A stretch of 64,000 bases of DNA from Vreelandella zhanjiangensis DSM 21076. Its GTDB lineage: Bacteria > Pseudomonadota > Gammaproteobacteria > Pseudomonadales > Halomonadaceae. Every line of letters begins with the position of its first letter. Positions within the stretch are counted from its first letter, which is position 1. Below the pieces are notes generated by a model. That model was not told the DNA's origin, ran no database searches, and worked only from the letters and a program-made list of their open reading frames with translations. Both the position numbers and the translations under genes were made by a program. Of the stretch, positions 7,178 to 17,007 are shown in pieces. The stretch spans positions 620,001 to 684,000 of the forward strand of contig NZ_KB898646.1 in the NCBI RefSeq assembly GCF_000377665.1. The letters are read 5' to 3'.

Positions 7178-9667
7178 TTATTCAGTGCTTTCTGTTTGCT
7201 GCTGGTGAATGGGTGTCGCTTTTTTAGCGTTGTGATCAATGAGGGTGTCCTTATTGATGGCAAACGCATCGTAGGCAAAGTCGTCCACCGTCAGCATCTC
7301 GAGCACCTGCTTTTCGAATTCGCGCATAAAGACGGTTTCTTCTTCGCTGATCAGGCCCTTTTCGAAGGCGACTTCTACCCGCGCTTCTGGATGAAGCGCC
7401 GTCTGTGGAAGCTCGCCCTTGGCATAGGCCTTGTTTACCGTACGATAGATCGCTTCAGCACGGTCATAGTCGACCAGCAATGCATTGTAGCGTGCCAGCG
7501 GATTGGGCTGTTCCCCATCATCGGCATCCCAGGTGTTATAAAGCAGCTTGGTGCGCAGCGCGCTATGGGTGGATACTCGTTTGGCGATGTCACGCGCCAA
7601 ATCATCATGGGGTTTATCCCAACGACGCCCGGTAGGCATGACGACTGCATTAAGCACGCGGCCTAATGCCCGGTTCGGCAGGTTGTCGAAAATCTCAACA
7701 AAGGCCTGTTCGGCGCGGTGTAGCAGAAAGCGGCAGCTGTAGTGAAGCAGGGCGTCTTCGCCTTCCACTTTCTCGCCTGTCTGCCACTGCTTAAGCACCA
7801 TGGAGGCTAAGTAAAGGTTTGAGAGCACATCACCCAAACGGGCTGAAAGCATTTCGCGCTTTTTCAGCGCTGAGCCAAGACTCGCCATTGCGGCGTCGGC
7901 GCATAGACCAAATCCGGCGGATAGGCGTGCAATGTCTTGAGCATACGCAGCGGCTGGCCCGTCAAACGGCACGCTTTCCTTACCAAACCCCAGCCCCATG
8001 GTAAACGCACGCGCAGCGTTACCGAAAATAAGGCCTGCATGGCTAAAGAAGGCTTTATCAAATGCCTTGATATCATTGGCGTCTTTGGCGGCTAGTTCAT
8101 CCAGCACGTATGGATGGCAGCGAATCGCACCTTGACCAAAGATCATCAGGTTGCGCGTCATGATGTTGGCGCCTTCCACGGTAATCGCAACCGGGTTGGC
8201 ACTATAGCCAATACCTAAATAGTTACGCGGGCCGAGGGTAACCGCTTTGCCGCCATGCACATCCATCGCGTCGCTTAACAGCACGCGTTGGAATTCGGTC
8301 AGCTGGCTTTTGAGAATAGCCGAGGGAACCGCAGGTTTTTCACCATGATCAATCAGGTTAGCCGTTTGATAAACCGTTGCCTGAGAGATATAGGCCAGAG
8401 CGGCCATACGGGCTAACGGCTCTTGAACACCTTCCATTTCGGCCACAGGCACGTTGAACTGGCGGCGAACACGGGTAAAGCCACCGCTCCAGCCCAGCGC
8501 ATAACGAGCGGTGCCGGTCGCGCCCGAAGGCAGGGTGATACAGCGGCCAATCGATAAGCACTCCACCAGCATGCGCCAGCCCTGGCCAATCATATCTTCA
8601 CCGCCGATGATGGTATCCAGCGGTACAAAGACATCCACGCCTTTAATCGGGCCATTCATGAACGGGCTGCCGATCGGGTGGTGGCGGCGGCCAATCTCCA
8701 TGCCTTGGGTGTCGCGCGGGATTAACGCAAGGGTAATGCCGCGGTCTTCTTCATCGCCCAGAAGCTTTTCAGGGTCGAATAAACGGAAGGCCAATCCAAC
8801 CACAGTGGCAATGGGTGCCAGGGTAATCCAGCGTTTTTCAAACGTCAGGCGTAACCCTAGCGTCTCTTTACCATCGATGATTTGCTTACATACCACACCG
8901 GTATCCGGCAGGGACGTAGCATCTGAACCTGCACGTGGGCCTGTCAGACCAAAGCAGGGAATCTCGCGACCATCCGCCAGGCGGGGCAGATAGTGATCTT
9001 TTTGTTCCTGAGTGCCGTATTTAAGCAGCAGCTCGCCTGGGCCTAAAGAGTTAGGTACCCCCACAGTAACCATTAGTGTTTCGTTGGCTGAAAGCTTTTG
9101 CAATACCATGGATTGGGCTTTGGCCGAGAACCCGAGGCCACCGTACTCCTTGGGAATAATCATCCCAAAGAAGCCTTCTTTTTTCAGGTAGTCCCACAGC
9201 TGCTGAGGCAAGTCGGCACGCTCTTGGGCGATATCCCAGGCGTTACACATACCGGCCGCTTTGGCACACTGTATGTCCAAGAAGGCTTGTTCGTCTTCGC
9301 GCAGCCCATCATCTGTATAGCTGAGTAGCTTGCTCCACTGGGGCTTGCCAGAAAACAGCTCGCCATCCCATGAGACGCTCCCCGCTTCAAGCGCCGTACG
9401 CTCGGTATCCGAAACTTTGGGAGCTACTTTCTTAAAAATATTAAACACACGCGGCGTGAGCCACTGTTTGCGTAGTGAAGGCAGGCCAGCCGCTGCTACG
9501 GCAATGGCGCCGATAAGCAGCACCACGCCGATAAACGTGGCATCAACCAGCAGGCCAACCAACCCCAGTATGCCAAGCAGCGTGAGTGCCGCCGAGGCGC
9601 CTGCTTCGCGCCGCATGATTATTAGCAGGCCAACCACGGCAAGAATTACAAGTAGTAGGGTGAGCAT
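7178..9667 (-). CDS. fadE: Acyl-CoA dehydrogenase FadE
   Basis: An 829-residue acyl-CoA dehydrogenase carrying out the first step of fatty-acid beta-oxidation, making trans-2-enoyl-CoA. Two or three hydrophobic segments within the first 70 residues suggest membrane association, as in E. coli FadE (814 aa). The dehydrogenase core begins near residue 115 with EEQAFLD-like helices, then the EYGGLGFSA segment, LTGPRAGSDA of the FAD/substrate region and the VEGANIMTRNLMIFGQG motif near 500. A DUF1974-type C-terminal domain completes the protein. It is a lone gene with its own terminator; no other fad gene is adjacent, and I see no clear FadR site in the 290 bases upstream. Confidence 0.93.
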   Translation of the reverse strand: MLTLLLVILAVVGLLIIMRREAGASAALTLLGILGLVGLLVDATFIGVVLLIGAIAVAAAGLPSLRKQWLTPRVFNIFKKVAPKVSDTERTALEAGSVSWDGELFSGKPQWSKLLSYTDDGLREDEQAFLDIQCAKAAGMCNAWDIAQERADLPQQLWDYLKKEGFFGMIIPKEYGGLGFSAKAQSMVLQKLSANETLMVTVGVPNSLGPGELLLKYGTQEQKDHYLPRLADGREIPCFGLTGPRAGSDATSLPDTGVVCKQIIDGKETLGLRLTFEKRWITLAPIATVVGLAFRLFDPEKLLGDEEDRGITLALIPRDTQGMEIGRRHHPIGSPFMNGPIKGVDVFVPLDTIIGGEDMIGQGWRMLVECLSIGRCITLPSGATGTARYALGWSGGFTRVRRQFNVPVAEMEGVQEPLARMAALAYISQATVYQTANLIDHGEKPAVPSAILKSQLTEFQRVLLSDAMDVHGGKAVTLGPRNYLGIGYSANPVAITVEGANIMTRNLMIFGQGAIRCHPYVLDELAAKDANDIKAFDKAFFSHAGLIFGNAARAFTMGLGFGKESVPFDGPAAAYAQDIARLSAGFGLCADAAMASLGSALKKREMLSARLGDVLSNLYLASMVLKQWQTGEKVEGEDALLHYSCRFLLHRAEQAFVEIFDNLPNRALGRVLNAVVMPTGRRWDKPHDDLARDIAKRVSTHSALRTKLLYNTWDADDGEQPNPLARYNALLVDYDRAEAIYRTVNKAYAKGELPQTALHPEARVEVAFEKGLISEEETVFMREFEKQVLEMLTVDDFAYDAFAINKDTLIDHNAKKATPIHQQQTESTE

Positions 9668-9958
9668 AGAACGTCTCCATGTATTATTAGGCGCTGTCCG
9701 ATTATTATCGTTGCTCAGTCTATCGCGTTAACCAGCTGAGTAGGGGCATAAGCGTGAGGTGTATTCGAACAGATGTTTGAATATTGGCAGACCAGCGCCG
9801 TTCAGCGCAAGCCACACTGCATTAATACAAGTCACATTTATTAATAGTAGCCTAGTAAAAAAATGCCACGGTCGTAAGCCGTAGCGTTTTGTGAAGTAAC
9901 CGCACCTTTTTTAAGTACTATTTTAAGTACTGTTTTAAGTACTATTTTTAAGCGCCAT
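9668..9958. other. Intergenic region between betA and fadE
   Basis: About 290 bases holding the fadE upstream region and the 3' side of betA. Apart from the 12-bp repeats at 9909-9944 nothing gene-like is visible. Confidence 0.6.
9909..9944. repeat. Three tandem 12-bp repeats just downstream of betA
   Basis: The unit TTTTAAGTACT(A/G) is repeated three times head to tail, and a fourth partial copy (TTTTTAAG) runs on toward the betA stop codon at 9959. Each unit contains the self-complementary hexamer AGTACT. Too short and spacer-free to be a CRISPR array. Confidence 0.85.
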
Positions 9959-11632
9959 TTATACCCGTCTGGCCGGTGTGTCACTGGCGACATGGTAATC
10001 GACCTGGGCGGCTGGTAACGGCTCGCGCCCGCGGATGCGGTCAGCGATTTTCTCGGCGAGCATGATCGTCGGAGCGTTCAGGTTGCCGGTGGGGATTACC
10101 GGGAACAGCGAGGCATCAACCACCCGTAACCCTTCCAAGCCGTGTACCCGGCCTTGGCCATCCGTTACCGAAAGTACGTCCTCGCCCATTCGGCAACTGC
10201 CACAGGGGTGATAGGCCGTTTCAGCATGCTGTTTGATGAATTGATCAAGCGCTTCGTCGGTGTGTATCTCGGCGCCGGGGGCAACCTCACGGCCTCGATA
10301 TCGATCGAACGCCGGCTGGGCGATAATCTCGCGGGTCAGGCGAATCGCATCGCGAAATTCTTGCCAGTCTTTTGCCTTGGACATGTAATTAAACAAAATG
10401 CTGGGCGCGGCGTGAGGATCTTTAGAGGTTAGCTTAATGCGCCCGCGGCTTTCAGAGCGCATGGAACCTACGTGGGCCTGAAATCCATGGGCTTGAACAG
10501 CACTTTTGCCGTTATAGCTAATTGCGATGGGTAAAAAGTGGTACTGCAGATTAGGCCACTCTTCTGCATCGCGGCTGCGGATAAACGCACACGCTTCAAA
10601 TTGGTTGCTGGCACCAATCCCCGTTCCTTTAAATAGCCACTCGGCGCCTATCATGGGCTGGTTGTGCCATTTAAGAGCAGGGTAGAGGGAGATAGGCTCT
10701 TTACACTCGTATTGTATGTACATCTCCAAATGATCTTGAAGATTTTCACCTACCCCTGGCAGTGCATGAATTATCTCGATACCTAGCGATTCGAGCAGTT
10801 CGGGATTGCCCACGCCTGAGCGCTGCAGAATTTGCGGTGAGGCAATGGCGCCGCCGCACAGCAGTACTTCTCGCCGGGCACGAGCTGTCTGTGCTTTCCC
10901 TTTGCGCTCATAGCGCACGCCCTTCGCGCGTTTACCTTCAAACGTAATCACATCGGTAACGGCATGGGTTTTAATGGTCAGGTTGGCGCGCTGCTTGGCG
11001 ATATCCAGATAGCCCCGCGCGGTGGAGGCGCGCCGCCCGTTAGGCGTAACGAATCGATCCATGGGGCCGAAGCCCTCCTGCTGGTAGCCGTTAACGTCTT
11101 TGGTCTCTGGGTAGCCTGCCTGTTTGCCCGCTTCAATAAAGATGCGATAAAGCGGATTGTTACCGTCTTTGGGTGTGATAACGCTGACCGGGCCGTCACC
11201 GCCGTGGTAATCGTTCGGGCCAATGTCGCGGGTTTCCGATTTTTTAAAGTAGGGTAGGCAGCTTAAGTAGTCCCAATCTTCCAGGCCGGGCTGCCTGGCC
11301 CAGTTATCGTAATCCAGCGCGTTGCCGCGGATGTAGCACATGCCGTTGATCAGTGAAGAGCCGCCCAACCCTTTGCCACGGCCACACTCCATTCGGCGGC
11401 CATCCATATAGGGCTCCGGGTCGGTTTCAAACGCCCAGTTGTAGCGCTTTCCCTGGAGTGGAAAGGCAAGTGCTGCGGGCATTTGGGTACGAAAATCGAG
11501 CCGATAGTCCGGACCACCGGCTTCCAATAGCAGAACGCTGACATCGCTATCTTCGGTTAAACGTGTGGCCAGTACGTTCCCCGCTGAGCCAGCGCCGATA
11601 ATGATGTAGTCGAATTCATGCGGTTGCGACAT
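9959..11632 (-). CDS. betA: Choline dehydrogenase BetA
   Basis: A 557-residue GMC-family FAD oxidoreductase that oxidises choline to betaine aldehyde, membrane-associated. The FAD motif [13 protein letters not shown] is at residues 10-22. GMC signature 1 is visible as [19 protein letters not shown] near 86-104, and signature 2 as [15 protein letters not shown] near 261. The catalytic His is in [14 protein letters not shown] near 466, followed by [17 protein letters not shown]. Length matches E. coli BetA (556 aa). It is the last gene of betI-betB-betA, 50 bases after betB, and works with BetB to make glycine betaine, a compatible solute. Confidence 0.95.
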   Translation of the reverse strand: MSQPHEFDYIIIGAGSAGNVLATRLTEDSDVSVLLLEAGGPDYRLDFRTQMPAALAFPLQGKRYNWAFETDPEPYMDGRRMECGRGKGLGGSSLINGMCYIRGNALDYDNWARQPGLEDWDYLSCLPYFKKSETRDIGPNDYHGGDGPVSVITPKDGNNPLYRIFIEAGKQAGYPETKDVNGYQQEGFGPMDRFVTPNGRRASTARGYLDIAKQRANLTIKTHAVTDVITFEGKRAKGVRYERKGKAQTARARREVLLCGGAIASPQILQRSGVGNPELLESLGIEIIHALPGVGENLQDHLEMYIQYECKEPISLYPALKWHNQPMIGAEWLFKGTGIGASNQFEACAFIRSRDAEEWPNLQYHFLPIAISYNGKSAVQAHGFQAHVGSMRSESRGRIKLTSKDPHAAPSILFNYMSKAKDWQEFRDAIRLTREIIAQPAFDRYRGREVAPGAEIHTDEALDQFIKQHAETAYHPCGSCRMGEDVLSVTDGQGRVHGLEGLRVVDASLFPVIPTGNLNAPTIMLAEKIADRIRGREPLPAAQVDYHVASDTPARRV

Positions 11633-11682
11633 GGTTTTACCTTGATAGTGAGTCGGATAATCTGCGTGTCTGCTGCTTCGCT

Positions 11683-13152
11683 TTAAAACACCGACTCAAA
11701 GGGACCCATCTCGATTTGTACCGACTTGGTCTGGGTATAGTGGTTAAGCGTCTCGATACCGTTTTCACGACCAATACCCGACTCTTTATAGCCGCCAACC
11801 GGCATTTCAGAAGGCGATTCACCCCACGTATTGATCCAGCAAATACCCGCTTCCAGCTGATGAATAACGCGGTGAGCACGGTTTAAGCTTTCGCTAAATA
11901 CGCCGGCCGCCAGGCCATATTGGGTATCGTTGGCGCGACGAATCACTTCGGTCTCATCATCAAAGACCAACACCGACATGACCGGACCGAAAATTTCTTC
12001 CTTCACAATGCGCATATCGTCAGTGCAATCGGTAAATACCGTAGGGGCCGCCCAGGCGCCGTTAGCCCAGTGGCCATTCGTCCAATCATCACCCCCGACC
12101 AGTACGCGCGCGCCTTGCTGTTTGCCCAGCGCAATGTAGGAAAGCACCTTCTCCTGATGCTCAAAACTGACCAGCGGGCCGAAGTTCACACTGGGATCCA
12201 TCGGATCGCCCGCTTTGATGCGCTTGACGCGCTCCGTAAGCTTGGCTTCAAACGCATCTTTAACACCGCGCTCGATAAATACACGAGTACCGTTGGTGCA
12301 AATTTGGCCGCTGGAGTAGAAGTTAGCCATCATGGCTGCATCGGCGGCGCGATCAAGATCGGCGTCGGCAAAGATGATCAGCGGTGATTTGCCGCCCAGC
12401 TCCATCGTCACGTCTTTAAGCGTGGAGCTTGCCGCTGCGGCCATGACTTTTTTGCCGGTACCTGCTTCGCCGGTAAACGACACTTTGGCAATGCCAGGGT
12501 GCTCGGTCAGCATCGCGCCTACGCGGCCGTCGCCTTGCACTACGTTGAACACGCCATCGGGCAGGCCTGCTTCGGTAAAAATTTCGGCGAGTTTGATCGC
12601 GCTCAGCGGTGTGACTTCGCTGGGTTTAAACACCACCGCATTACCCGCTGCCAGCGCAGGTGCGGCTTTCCAGCAGGCGATTTGAATGGGGTAATTCCAG
12701 GCGCCGATAGCGCCAATAACGCCCAGTGGCTCTCGGCGGGTATACACAAACGAGCTTTCCCGCAGCGGGATTTGGCTACCTTCGATGGCGGGTGCTAGCC
12801 CTGCGTAATACTCCAGCGCATCAGCGCCGGTCACGATATCAACGCTGGCCGTTTCACTAATCGGCTTGCCGGTACTGCGGGTTTCAAGCTCCGCCAGTTC
12901 ATCATTGCGCTCGCGGAGCAGGGCAACGGCTCGTAACAAAATACGCGAGCGCTGCATGCCGGTCATGGCGGCCCATTCACGCTGGCCTTTTTGCGCGGCT
13001 TTTACTGCCGCGTCAACATCCTGTTGACTTGCTTGGCCAATCGTTGCCAGAAAACTACCGTCATAAGGGTTGGTAACGGTAAAAGTATCGCCTGAGGTAG
13101 CGGCGAGCGGGCGACCATTAATATACAGAGGCTGTACGTCTTGAGCGGCCAT
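11683..13152 (-). CDS. betB: Betaine aldehyde dehydrogenase BetB
   Basis: A 489-residue NAD(P)-dependent aldehyde dehydrogenase converting betaine aldehyde to glycine betaine. Visible are the substrate and cofactor segment [21 protein letters not shown] near 150, the [12 protein letters not shown] nucleotide loop, the catalytic Glu in MELGGKSP and the catalytic Cys in [10 protein letters not shown] near 288. The ATG at 13152 has AGGAGA at ideal distance; an upstream in-frame start at 13191 would overlap betI and is less likely. It lies between betI and betA on the same strand, presumably one transcript controlled by BetI. Confidence 0.95.
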   Translation of the reverse strand: MAAQDVQPLYINGRPLAATSGDTFTVTNPYDGSFLATIGQASQQDVDAAVKAAQKGQREWAAMTGMQRSRILLRAVALLRERNDELAELETRSTGKPISETASVDIVTGADALEYYAGLAPAIEGSQIPLRESSFVYTRREPLGVIGAIGAWNYPIQIACWKAAPALAAGNAVVFKPSEVTPLSAIKLAEIFTEAGLPDGVFNVVQGDGRVGAMLTEHPGIAKVSFTGEAGTGKKVMAAAASSTLKDVTMELGGKSPLIIFADADLDRAADAAMMANFYSSGQICTNGTRVFIERGVKDAFEAKLTERVKRIKAGDPMDPSVNFGPLVSFEHQEKVLSYIALGKQQGARVLVGGDDWTNGHWANGAWAAPTVFTDCTDDMRIVKEEIFGPVMSVLVFDDETEVIRRANDTQYGLAAGVFSESLNRAHRVIHQLEAGICWINTWGESPSEMPVGGYKESGIGRENGIETLNHYTQTKSVQIEMGPFESVF

Positions 13153-13171
13153 GTTGGTCTCCTTTAAAAGC

Positions 13172-13786
13172 TTAATGAGCGAATGCAACATGCTGGCATC
13201 CGTGATGCGCTAACAGTTGATCAAGATAGTGGTAGGCAAGGTGGCGAGCTTCGTCGGTATCCAGGCCTTCGGGCGTTAAAGCACCGCGCAGCCATAAACC
13301 ATCAATCATGGCGGCTAGTCCGCGGGCGGCTTTGCGGGCTTCGGCATGTGGTAACACTCGGCGAAACTGATGGCATAAATTGGCGTACAGGCGCCGATCA
13401 TTGACGCGCTGCAGGCGTTGAAGCATGGGCTTATGCATGCTGCTGGCCCAGAAGGCGAGCCAGGTTTTGGCGGCAGGGCCAGTCACCTGAGTACGGTCGA
13501 AGTTGCCTTCAATAATGGCGCCAATGTGCGCCCTGGGCGAGTTGTCATTCAACGCCATACGGCGCATTGACACGGCGTCAGTAAGGTCGGTCAATATCTG
13601 GCGCATGGTGGCTTCCAGCAGGCCATCCTTGCCCCCAAAGTAGTGGCTGATAATCCCCGCCGAAACGCCCGCGTGACTTGCTATTCGCATGATGGTTGCT
13701 TCTGCCAACCCTACCTCATCAATGGCCGCCATCGTGGCGTGAATTAACTGCTGGCGGCGTATTGGTTCCATTCCTACCTTGGGCAC
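13172..13786 (-). CDS. betI: TetR-family repressor BetI
   Basis: A 204-residue TetR-type regulator. The N-terminal helix-turn-helix region spans about residues 8-55 ([20 protein letters not shown], then [19 protein letters not shown]), characteristic of BetI, which represses bet genes and is released by choline. It begins the betIBA operon, 19 bases before betB. A palindromic site at 13864-13886, between betI and divergent choX, is the likely operator. Confidence 0.93.
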   Translation of the reverse strand: MPKVGMEPIRRQQLIHATMAAIDEVGLAEATIMRIASHAGVSAGIISHYFGGKDGLLEATMRQILTDLTDAVSMRRMALNDNSPRAHIGAIIEGNFDRTQVTGPAAKTWLAFWASSMHKPMLQRLQRVNDRRLYANLCHQFRRVLPHAEARKAARGLAAMIDGLWLRGALTPEGLDTDEARHLAYHYLDQLLAHHGCQHVAFAH

Positions 13787-13863
13787 AGCGATCTCCTAAT
13801 GACGTTGAATGCCCACCTTGCAACCTAGGGTTAGGCATGATTACCTGTCTATCTTAGCTTTTT

Positions 13864-13886
13864 TTATTGATCGTTCAATCAATAAA
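13864..13886. promoter_or_regulatory. Candidate BetI operator between betI and choX
   Basis: An A/T-rich palindromic block with the core ATTGATCGTTCAAT, followed by another CAATAAA. It resembles BetI sites known from enterics, which contain ATTGAACGTTCAAT-like cores. Its place in the divergent region suggests shared control of betIBA and choX. Confidence 0.6.
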
Positions 13887-13974
13887 AATTCATGGTACAC
13901 GGAGCTGGCGTTTAAATAAAAAGCATGCACATTTAAACAACATGTCCATTTAAACAAGTAGAAGGGGAGTGGTA

Positions 13975-14907
13975 ATGAAATACGTCTATTTTTGCGGTTT
14001 AAGCGCGCTATTAATGGGATCTGCCGTACCAGCGATTGCTCAGGCGGATGACTGTTCGCGCGTACGTTTTGCAGAAGTTGGCTGGACCGATATTACCGCG
14101 ACCACAGCTTTGGCAAGTGAAGTATTAGAGGCGCTGGGCTACGAGCCTAGAGTGGATACGGTGTCCGTCCCGATTGCATATGCGGGCATGCGCAACAATG
14201 ATTTTGATGTCTTTCTAGGTAATTGGATGCCTTCAATGGCGTCCATCAGCGACCCGTATATTGAAAGTGGCGATGTTGAACGCCTGGTTGCCAATCTTAA
14301 AGGCGCCAAGTACACATTGGCCGTTCCGCAGTACGTGTACGATGCAGGGGTTACCTCGGTGAATGATTTGGCGGCCCACGCTGATCAATTTAATCATCGT
14401 GTACATGGCATTGAAGCCGGTAACGATGGCAATGAGCTCATCCAGCAGATGATTGATGATAACGCTTATGACCTGGGCGATTGGCAGGTCGTGGACTCCA
14501 GTGAAGCGGGCATGCTTTCTGAGCTTACTACGCGGGTTCCCAATGAAGAGTGGATGGTCTTCTTGGGGTGGGAGCCGCATCCCATGAATACTAATTTTGA
14601 GATGGCCTACTTATCAGGCGCGGATGACTACTTTGGGCCTGACCTGGGTGGCGCCACGGTACACACCAATACGCGCGCCGGGTTTGTCGAAGCATGCCCG
14701 AACGTGGGTACGTTACTTGGCAATATGACCTTTACGCTGGAAATGGAAAATCAGTTAATGAGCGCGATTATGGATGATGGCGTTGACCCTCGCGCTGCTG
14801 CCAATCGCTATTTAAAAGAGAACGACGATTTATTGGAGACATGGCTTGAAGGTGTGACGACTCTGGAGGGTGAGCCAGCTCTGCCAGCCGTTCAGGCCGC
14901 GCTATAA
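13975..14907 (+). CDS. choX: Choline-binding periplasmic protein (ChoX-like)
   Basis: A 310-residue type of periplasmic binding protein for quaternary ammonium compounds (OpuAC/ChoX family). A signal peptide of about 23 residues ends near AIAQA-DD. The mature part begins with CSRVRFAEVGWTDITATTALA, and the aromatic residues of FLGNWMPSM and LGWEPHPMN are those expected to cage a trimethylammonium head group. The ATG at 13975 has GGGGAG at good distance; a GTG two codons earlier is possible. It is divergent from betIBA, so it probably delivers choline for betaine synthesis. No permease or ATPase gene follows, so its partner subunits must be elsewhere. Choline rather than betaine is inferred from sequence type and location. 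Confidence 0.85.
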   Translation: MKYVYFCGLSALLMGSAVPAIAQADDCSRVRFAEVGWTDITATTALASEVLEALGYEPRVDTVSVPIAYAGMRNNDFDVFLGNWMPSMASISDPYIESGDVERLVANLKGAKYTLAVPQYVYDAGVTSVNDLAAHADQFNHRVHGIEAGNDGNELIQQMIDDNAYDLGDWQVVDSSEAGMLSELTTRVPNEEWMVFLGWEPHPMNTNFEMAYLSGADDYFGPDLGGATVHTNTRAGFVEACPNVGTLLGNMTFTLEMENQLMSAIMDDGVDPRAAANRYLKENDDLLETWLEGVTTLEGEPALPAVQAAL

Positions 14908-14998
14908 GCAGGTTATCAGCCGATTCAAAGGCAAGCCTGTTTGCGGCTTGCCTTTTGCATCGAGAATAGGCATAATCTGCACCCGCTGATGTCGGAAA

Positions 14999-15075
14999 GG
15001 CTACGTAGCTCAGCTGGTTAGAGCACATCACTCATAATGATGGGGTCCCCTGTTCAAATCAGGGCGTAGCCACCA
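14999..15075 (+). tRNA. tRNA-Met (anticodon CAT)
   Basis: A 77-base cloverleaf with acceptor stem GGCTACG/CGTAGCC, D-arm AGCTCAGCTGGTTAGAGC, anticodon loop CTCATAA (anticodon CAT), T-arm CCCTGTTCAAATCAGGG and encoded ACCA end. The paired first base and general form indicate the elongator methionine tRNA; an Ile-decoding variant (lysidine-modified CAT) cannot be fully excluded by eye. Confidence 0.93.
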
Positions 15076-15118
15076 AACTCAGCGCCGCAGTACACTTTTA
15101 GTTCATGTGTATTGCTAT

Positions 15119-15228
15119 GGTGGCCCCTTAGGTCCTCCCGCAACGCTAAACTGCGAACCCCGCCAGGCCCGGAAGGGAGCAACGGTAGTGGTGGCTGCGT
15201 GTGCCGGGATGTGGCTTTTGGGGCCGCC
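15119..15228 (+). ncRNA. ffs: 4.5S RNA of the signal recognition particle
   Basis: About 110 bases folding as one long hairpin. The ends GGTGGCCCC (15119-15127) and GGGGCCGCC (15220-15228) pair fully, with one G-U. Internal segments TCCTCCCGCAACGCTA, CAGGCCCGGAAGGGAGCA (GGAA tetraloop and asymmetric loops that bind Ffh) and CGTGTGCCGGGATGTGGC match bacterial 4.5S RNA closely. It binds Ffh to target membrane proteins. It lies 43 bases after the tRNA-Met gene on the same strand and could share its transcript. Exact ends are set by the closing stem. Confidence 0.93.
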
Positions 15229-15313
15229 TCCATTTCTGCTATACCCCTCCCAGATTGCCGTAAACTTGCCTTAACCTCCATTTGCTCAGTATCAATCGCG
15301 CGCATGCATTCTG

Positions 15314-16102
15314 CTAGAACGTCCCTGGATAAGCGCCGCCGTCGAGTAAAATATTCTGCCCGGTCAGATAGCCCGCGTGTTCGCTGCACATAAACGCACA
15401 GAAGGCGCCGAACTCTTCAGCTGTACCGAACCGTCGTGCAGGCACTCCTTGAGCACGCTGCTCGCGTACCTGCTCAATGTCTTGCTGGGTTTTCTCGGCG
15501 ACGTTTTTGAAGTTGCCGCGTAGGCGATCTGTGTCAAAAGAGCCGGGTAGCAGGTTGTTGATCGTGACATTGCATGAGGCAAGTTGTGGCTGGCGCGCGA
15601 GCCCGGCGACGAAGCCGGTCAGCCCGCTGCGTGCACCGTTGGAAAGCCCGAGGATGTCAATGGGGGCTTTCACAGCACCTGACGTGATATTGACCACGCG
15701 TCCAAAGCCGTTGGCGGCCATGCGGTCTACCGTCGCCTTGATCAGCGCTATCGGCGTGATCATGTTGGCATCCACGGCCTGTATCCAATCTTCACGATCC
15801 CAGTCGCGGAAATCACCGGGTGGTGGCCCGCCGTTGTTATTGATCAGAATATCGACCTGCGGGCAGGCTGCAAGCAGTGCTTCGCGCACTTCTTCATGCC
15901 CAATATCGCCGGGTACCGGGCGAACTTCAATTTCAGGGTTCAGTGCCCGTAATGCTTCGGCGGTTTTCTCGAGCACCTCGGCGTTACGCGAGTTGATGGC
16001 TAGGTTGACACCTTCTTTGGCGAGCGCTTCAGCACAGCCCCGGCCTAACCCTTTGCTTGCTGCACAAATCACTGCCCAGCGCCCCGTGATTCCCAGATCC
16101 AT
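15314..16102 (-). CDS. SDR-family oxidoreductase lacking the usual Tyr-x-x-x-Lys
   Basis: A 262-residue short-chain dehydrogenase. The cofactor motif is AASKGLGRG (residues 14-22), NNNG is at 88-91 and the catalytic Ser lies in VVNITSGAVKAP near 141. Where YxxxK should occur (about 151-155) the sequence reads ILGLSNGARSGLTGF, so both Tyr and Lys are absent. This matches an atypical FabG-like subgroup (cd05344-like, as I recall) whose members lack the full tetrad. Start at 16102. It is a single gene convergent with the tRNA/ffs pair; substrate unknown. Confidence 0.8.
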   Translation of the reverse strand: MDLGITGRWAVICAASKGLGRGCAEALAKEGVNLAINSRNAEVLEKTAEALRALNPEIEVRPVPGDIGHEEVREALLAACPQVDILINNNGGPPPGDFRDWDREDWIQAVDANMITPIALIKATVDRMAANGFGRVVNITSGAVKAPIDILGLSNGARSGLTGFVAGLARQPQLASCNVTINNLLPGSFDTDRLRGNFKNVAEKTQQDIEQVREQRAQGVPARRFGTAEEFGAFCAFMCSEHAGYLTGQNILLDGGAYPGTF

Positions 16103-16263
16103 ATGTGTGCTCCTTCTTGTTCAATTTGCGGCTTTAACGTAATGAATAGTCACCATTGATCGATAATAGTATGCCAGTAACGAATTTGGCGCTTTATGGG
16201 GCAGGGAATAAAACTGAACTGGCTAGATCATGGGCTATGGGCACAGCCAAACCAAACAAATGG

Positions 16264-17007
16264 CTATGAAGCTGCGGCCTTCTCAATATGCAGATAGAGA
16301 GGGTCAAATTCGCCTGCTTGCTGTATTTTGTCCCAGTCAGGTATGGTCATTCGACTTTTCTCAGTGCTGATCAAGCCATCTGAGCGCAGCGCTTGAAAGA
16401 CTCGGTTCACATGAACCGGTGTCATTCCTGTCGCGTCTGCTATTTCTGCCTGGGTAACGGGCATGTTGAACGTATTGTCCTCAACTAAACCTACCGCCTT
16501 TAAGCGCAGCATTAGTTCACAGATGATATGGGCAATGCGAGAGTAAGCTTCGCGCTGGCCTATATTCAAAAGCCATTCACGAAAGAGTGAGGCATGTACA
16601 AGCGTTTCACGCCAAAAAACGGCGGTTAAGCGGGGGTGGTGCTCACACAAGTGGTATAAATCCTTGTGCTGAATAAAACCGAGTTTGCAGGGACTGATCG
16701 AGGCAATATTAATATCCAGAACCTTCAAATGTAGGCTTTGCAGATCAGGGATATCACCTGGCACATGCAGAGCCATTATCTGGCGTTTGCCTTCGAAAGA
16801 CACTTTATAGACACACGTAAAACCCTCAACGATCAAGCAGCAGTAGGCCGGTTGATCCCCAACTCTCACAATATCGTGATTAGTTTTGACGTCTTTTGTT
16901 TGAACCGGTAGGTCCATGAGCCCTTGTTTTTCCTCGTCGGTGAGAGGAAAAATGCTGTCCAGCTTGCGGATTATCATTTGGTTGGGAGAGTACGGCGCTA
17001 TGGTCAT
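16264..17007 (-). CDS. Crp/Fnr-family transcriptional regulator
   Basis: A 247-residue regulator with an N-terminal cyclic-nucleotide-type effector fold (about 30-150, including YCCLIVEGFTCVYKVS and RQIMALHVPGDIPDL) and a C-terminal winged helix with VTQAEIADATGMTPVHVNRV near 195. It does not have the FNR four-Cys N-terminal cluster. I chose ATG 17007, which has GGAG before it; in-frame starts at 17019 and 17049 exist. The MALHVPGDIPDLQSL segment is typical of an alpha-proteobacterial-style Crp subgroup often fused or linked to stress responses. The signal it senses cannot be told from sequence. Confidence 0.85.
   Translation of the reverse strand: MTIAPYSPNQMIIRKLDSIFPLTDEEKQGLMDLPVQTKDVKTNHDIVRVGDQPAYCCLIVEGFTCVYKVSFEGKRQIMALHVPGDIPDLQSLHLKVLDINIASISPCKLGFIQHKDLYHLCEHHPRLTAVFWRETLVHASLFREWLLNIGQREAYSRIAHIICELMLRLKAVGLVEDNTFNMPVTQAEIADATGMTPVHVNRVFQALRSDGLISTEKSRMTIPDWDKIQQAGEFDPLYLHIEKAAAS

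Noticed and set aside
9909..9944. Short direct repeats considered as CRISPR
   Set aside because: Units are only 12 bp, directly adjoining without spacers, and there are no cas genes in the window.
13911..13957. CATTTAAACAA direct repeats before choX as a second operator
   Set aside because: Two copies 17 bases apart are visible, but I know no regulator with this site, and such A/T-rich words arise easily; left as unassigned.
15112..15393. Open frame across the 4.5S RNA gene
   Set aside because: The RNA fold and conserved segments explain the sequence; the frame is accidental.
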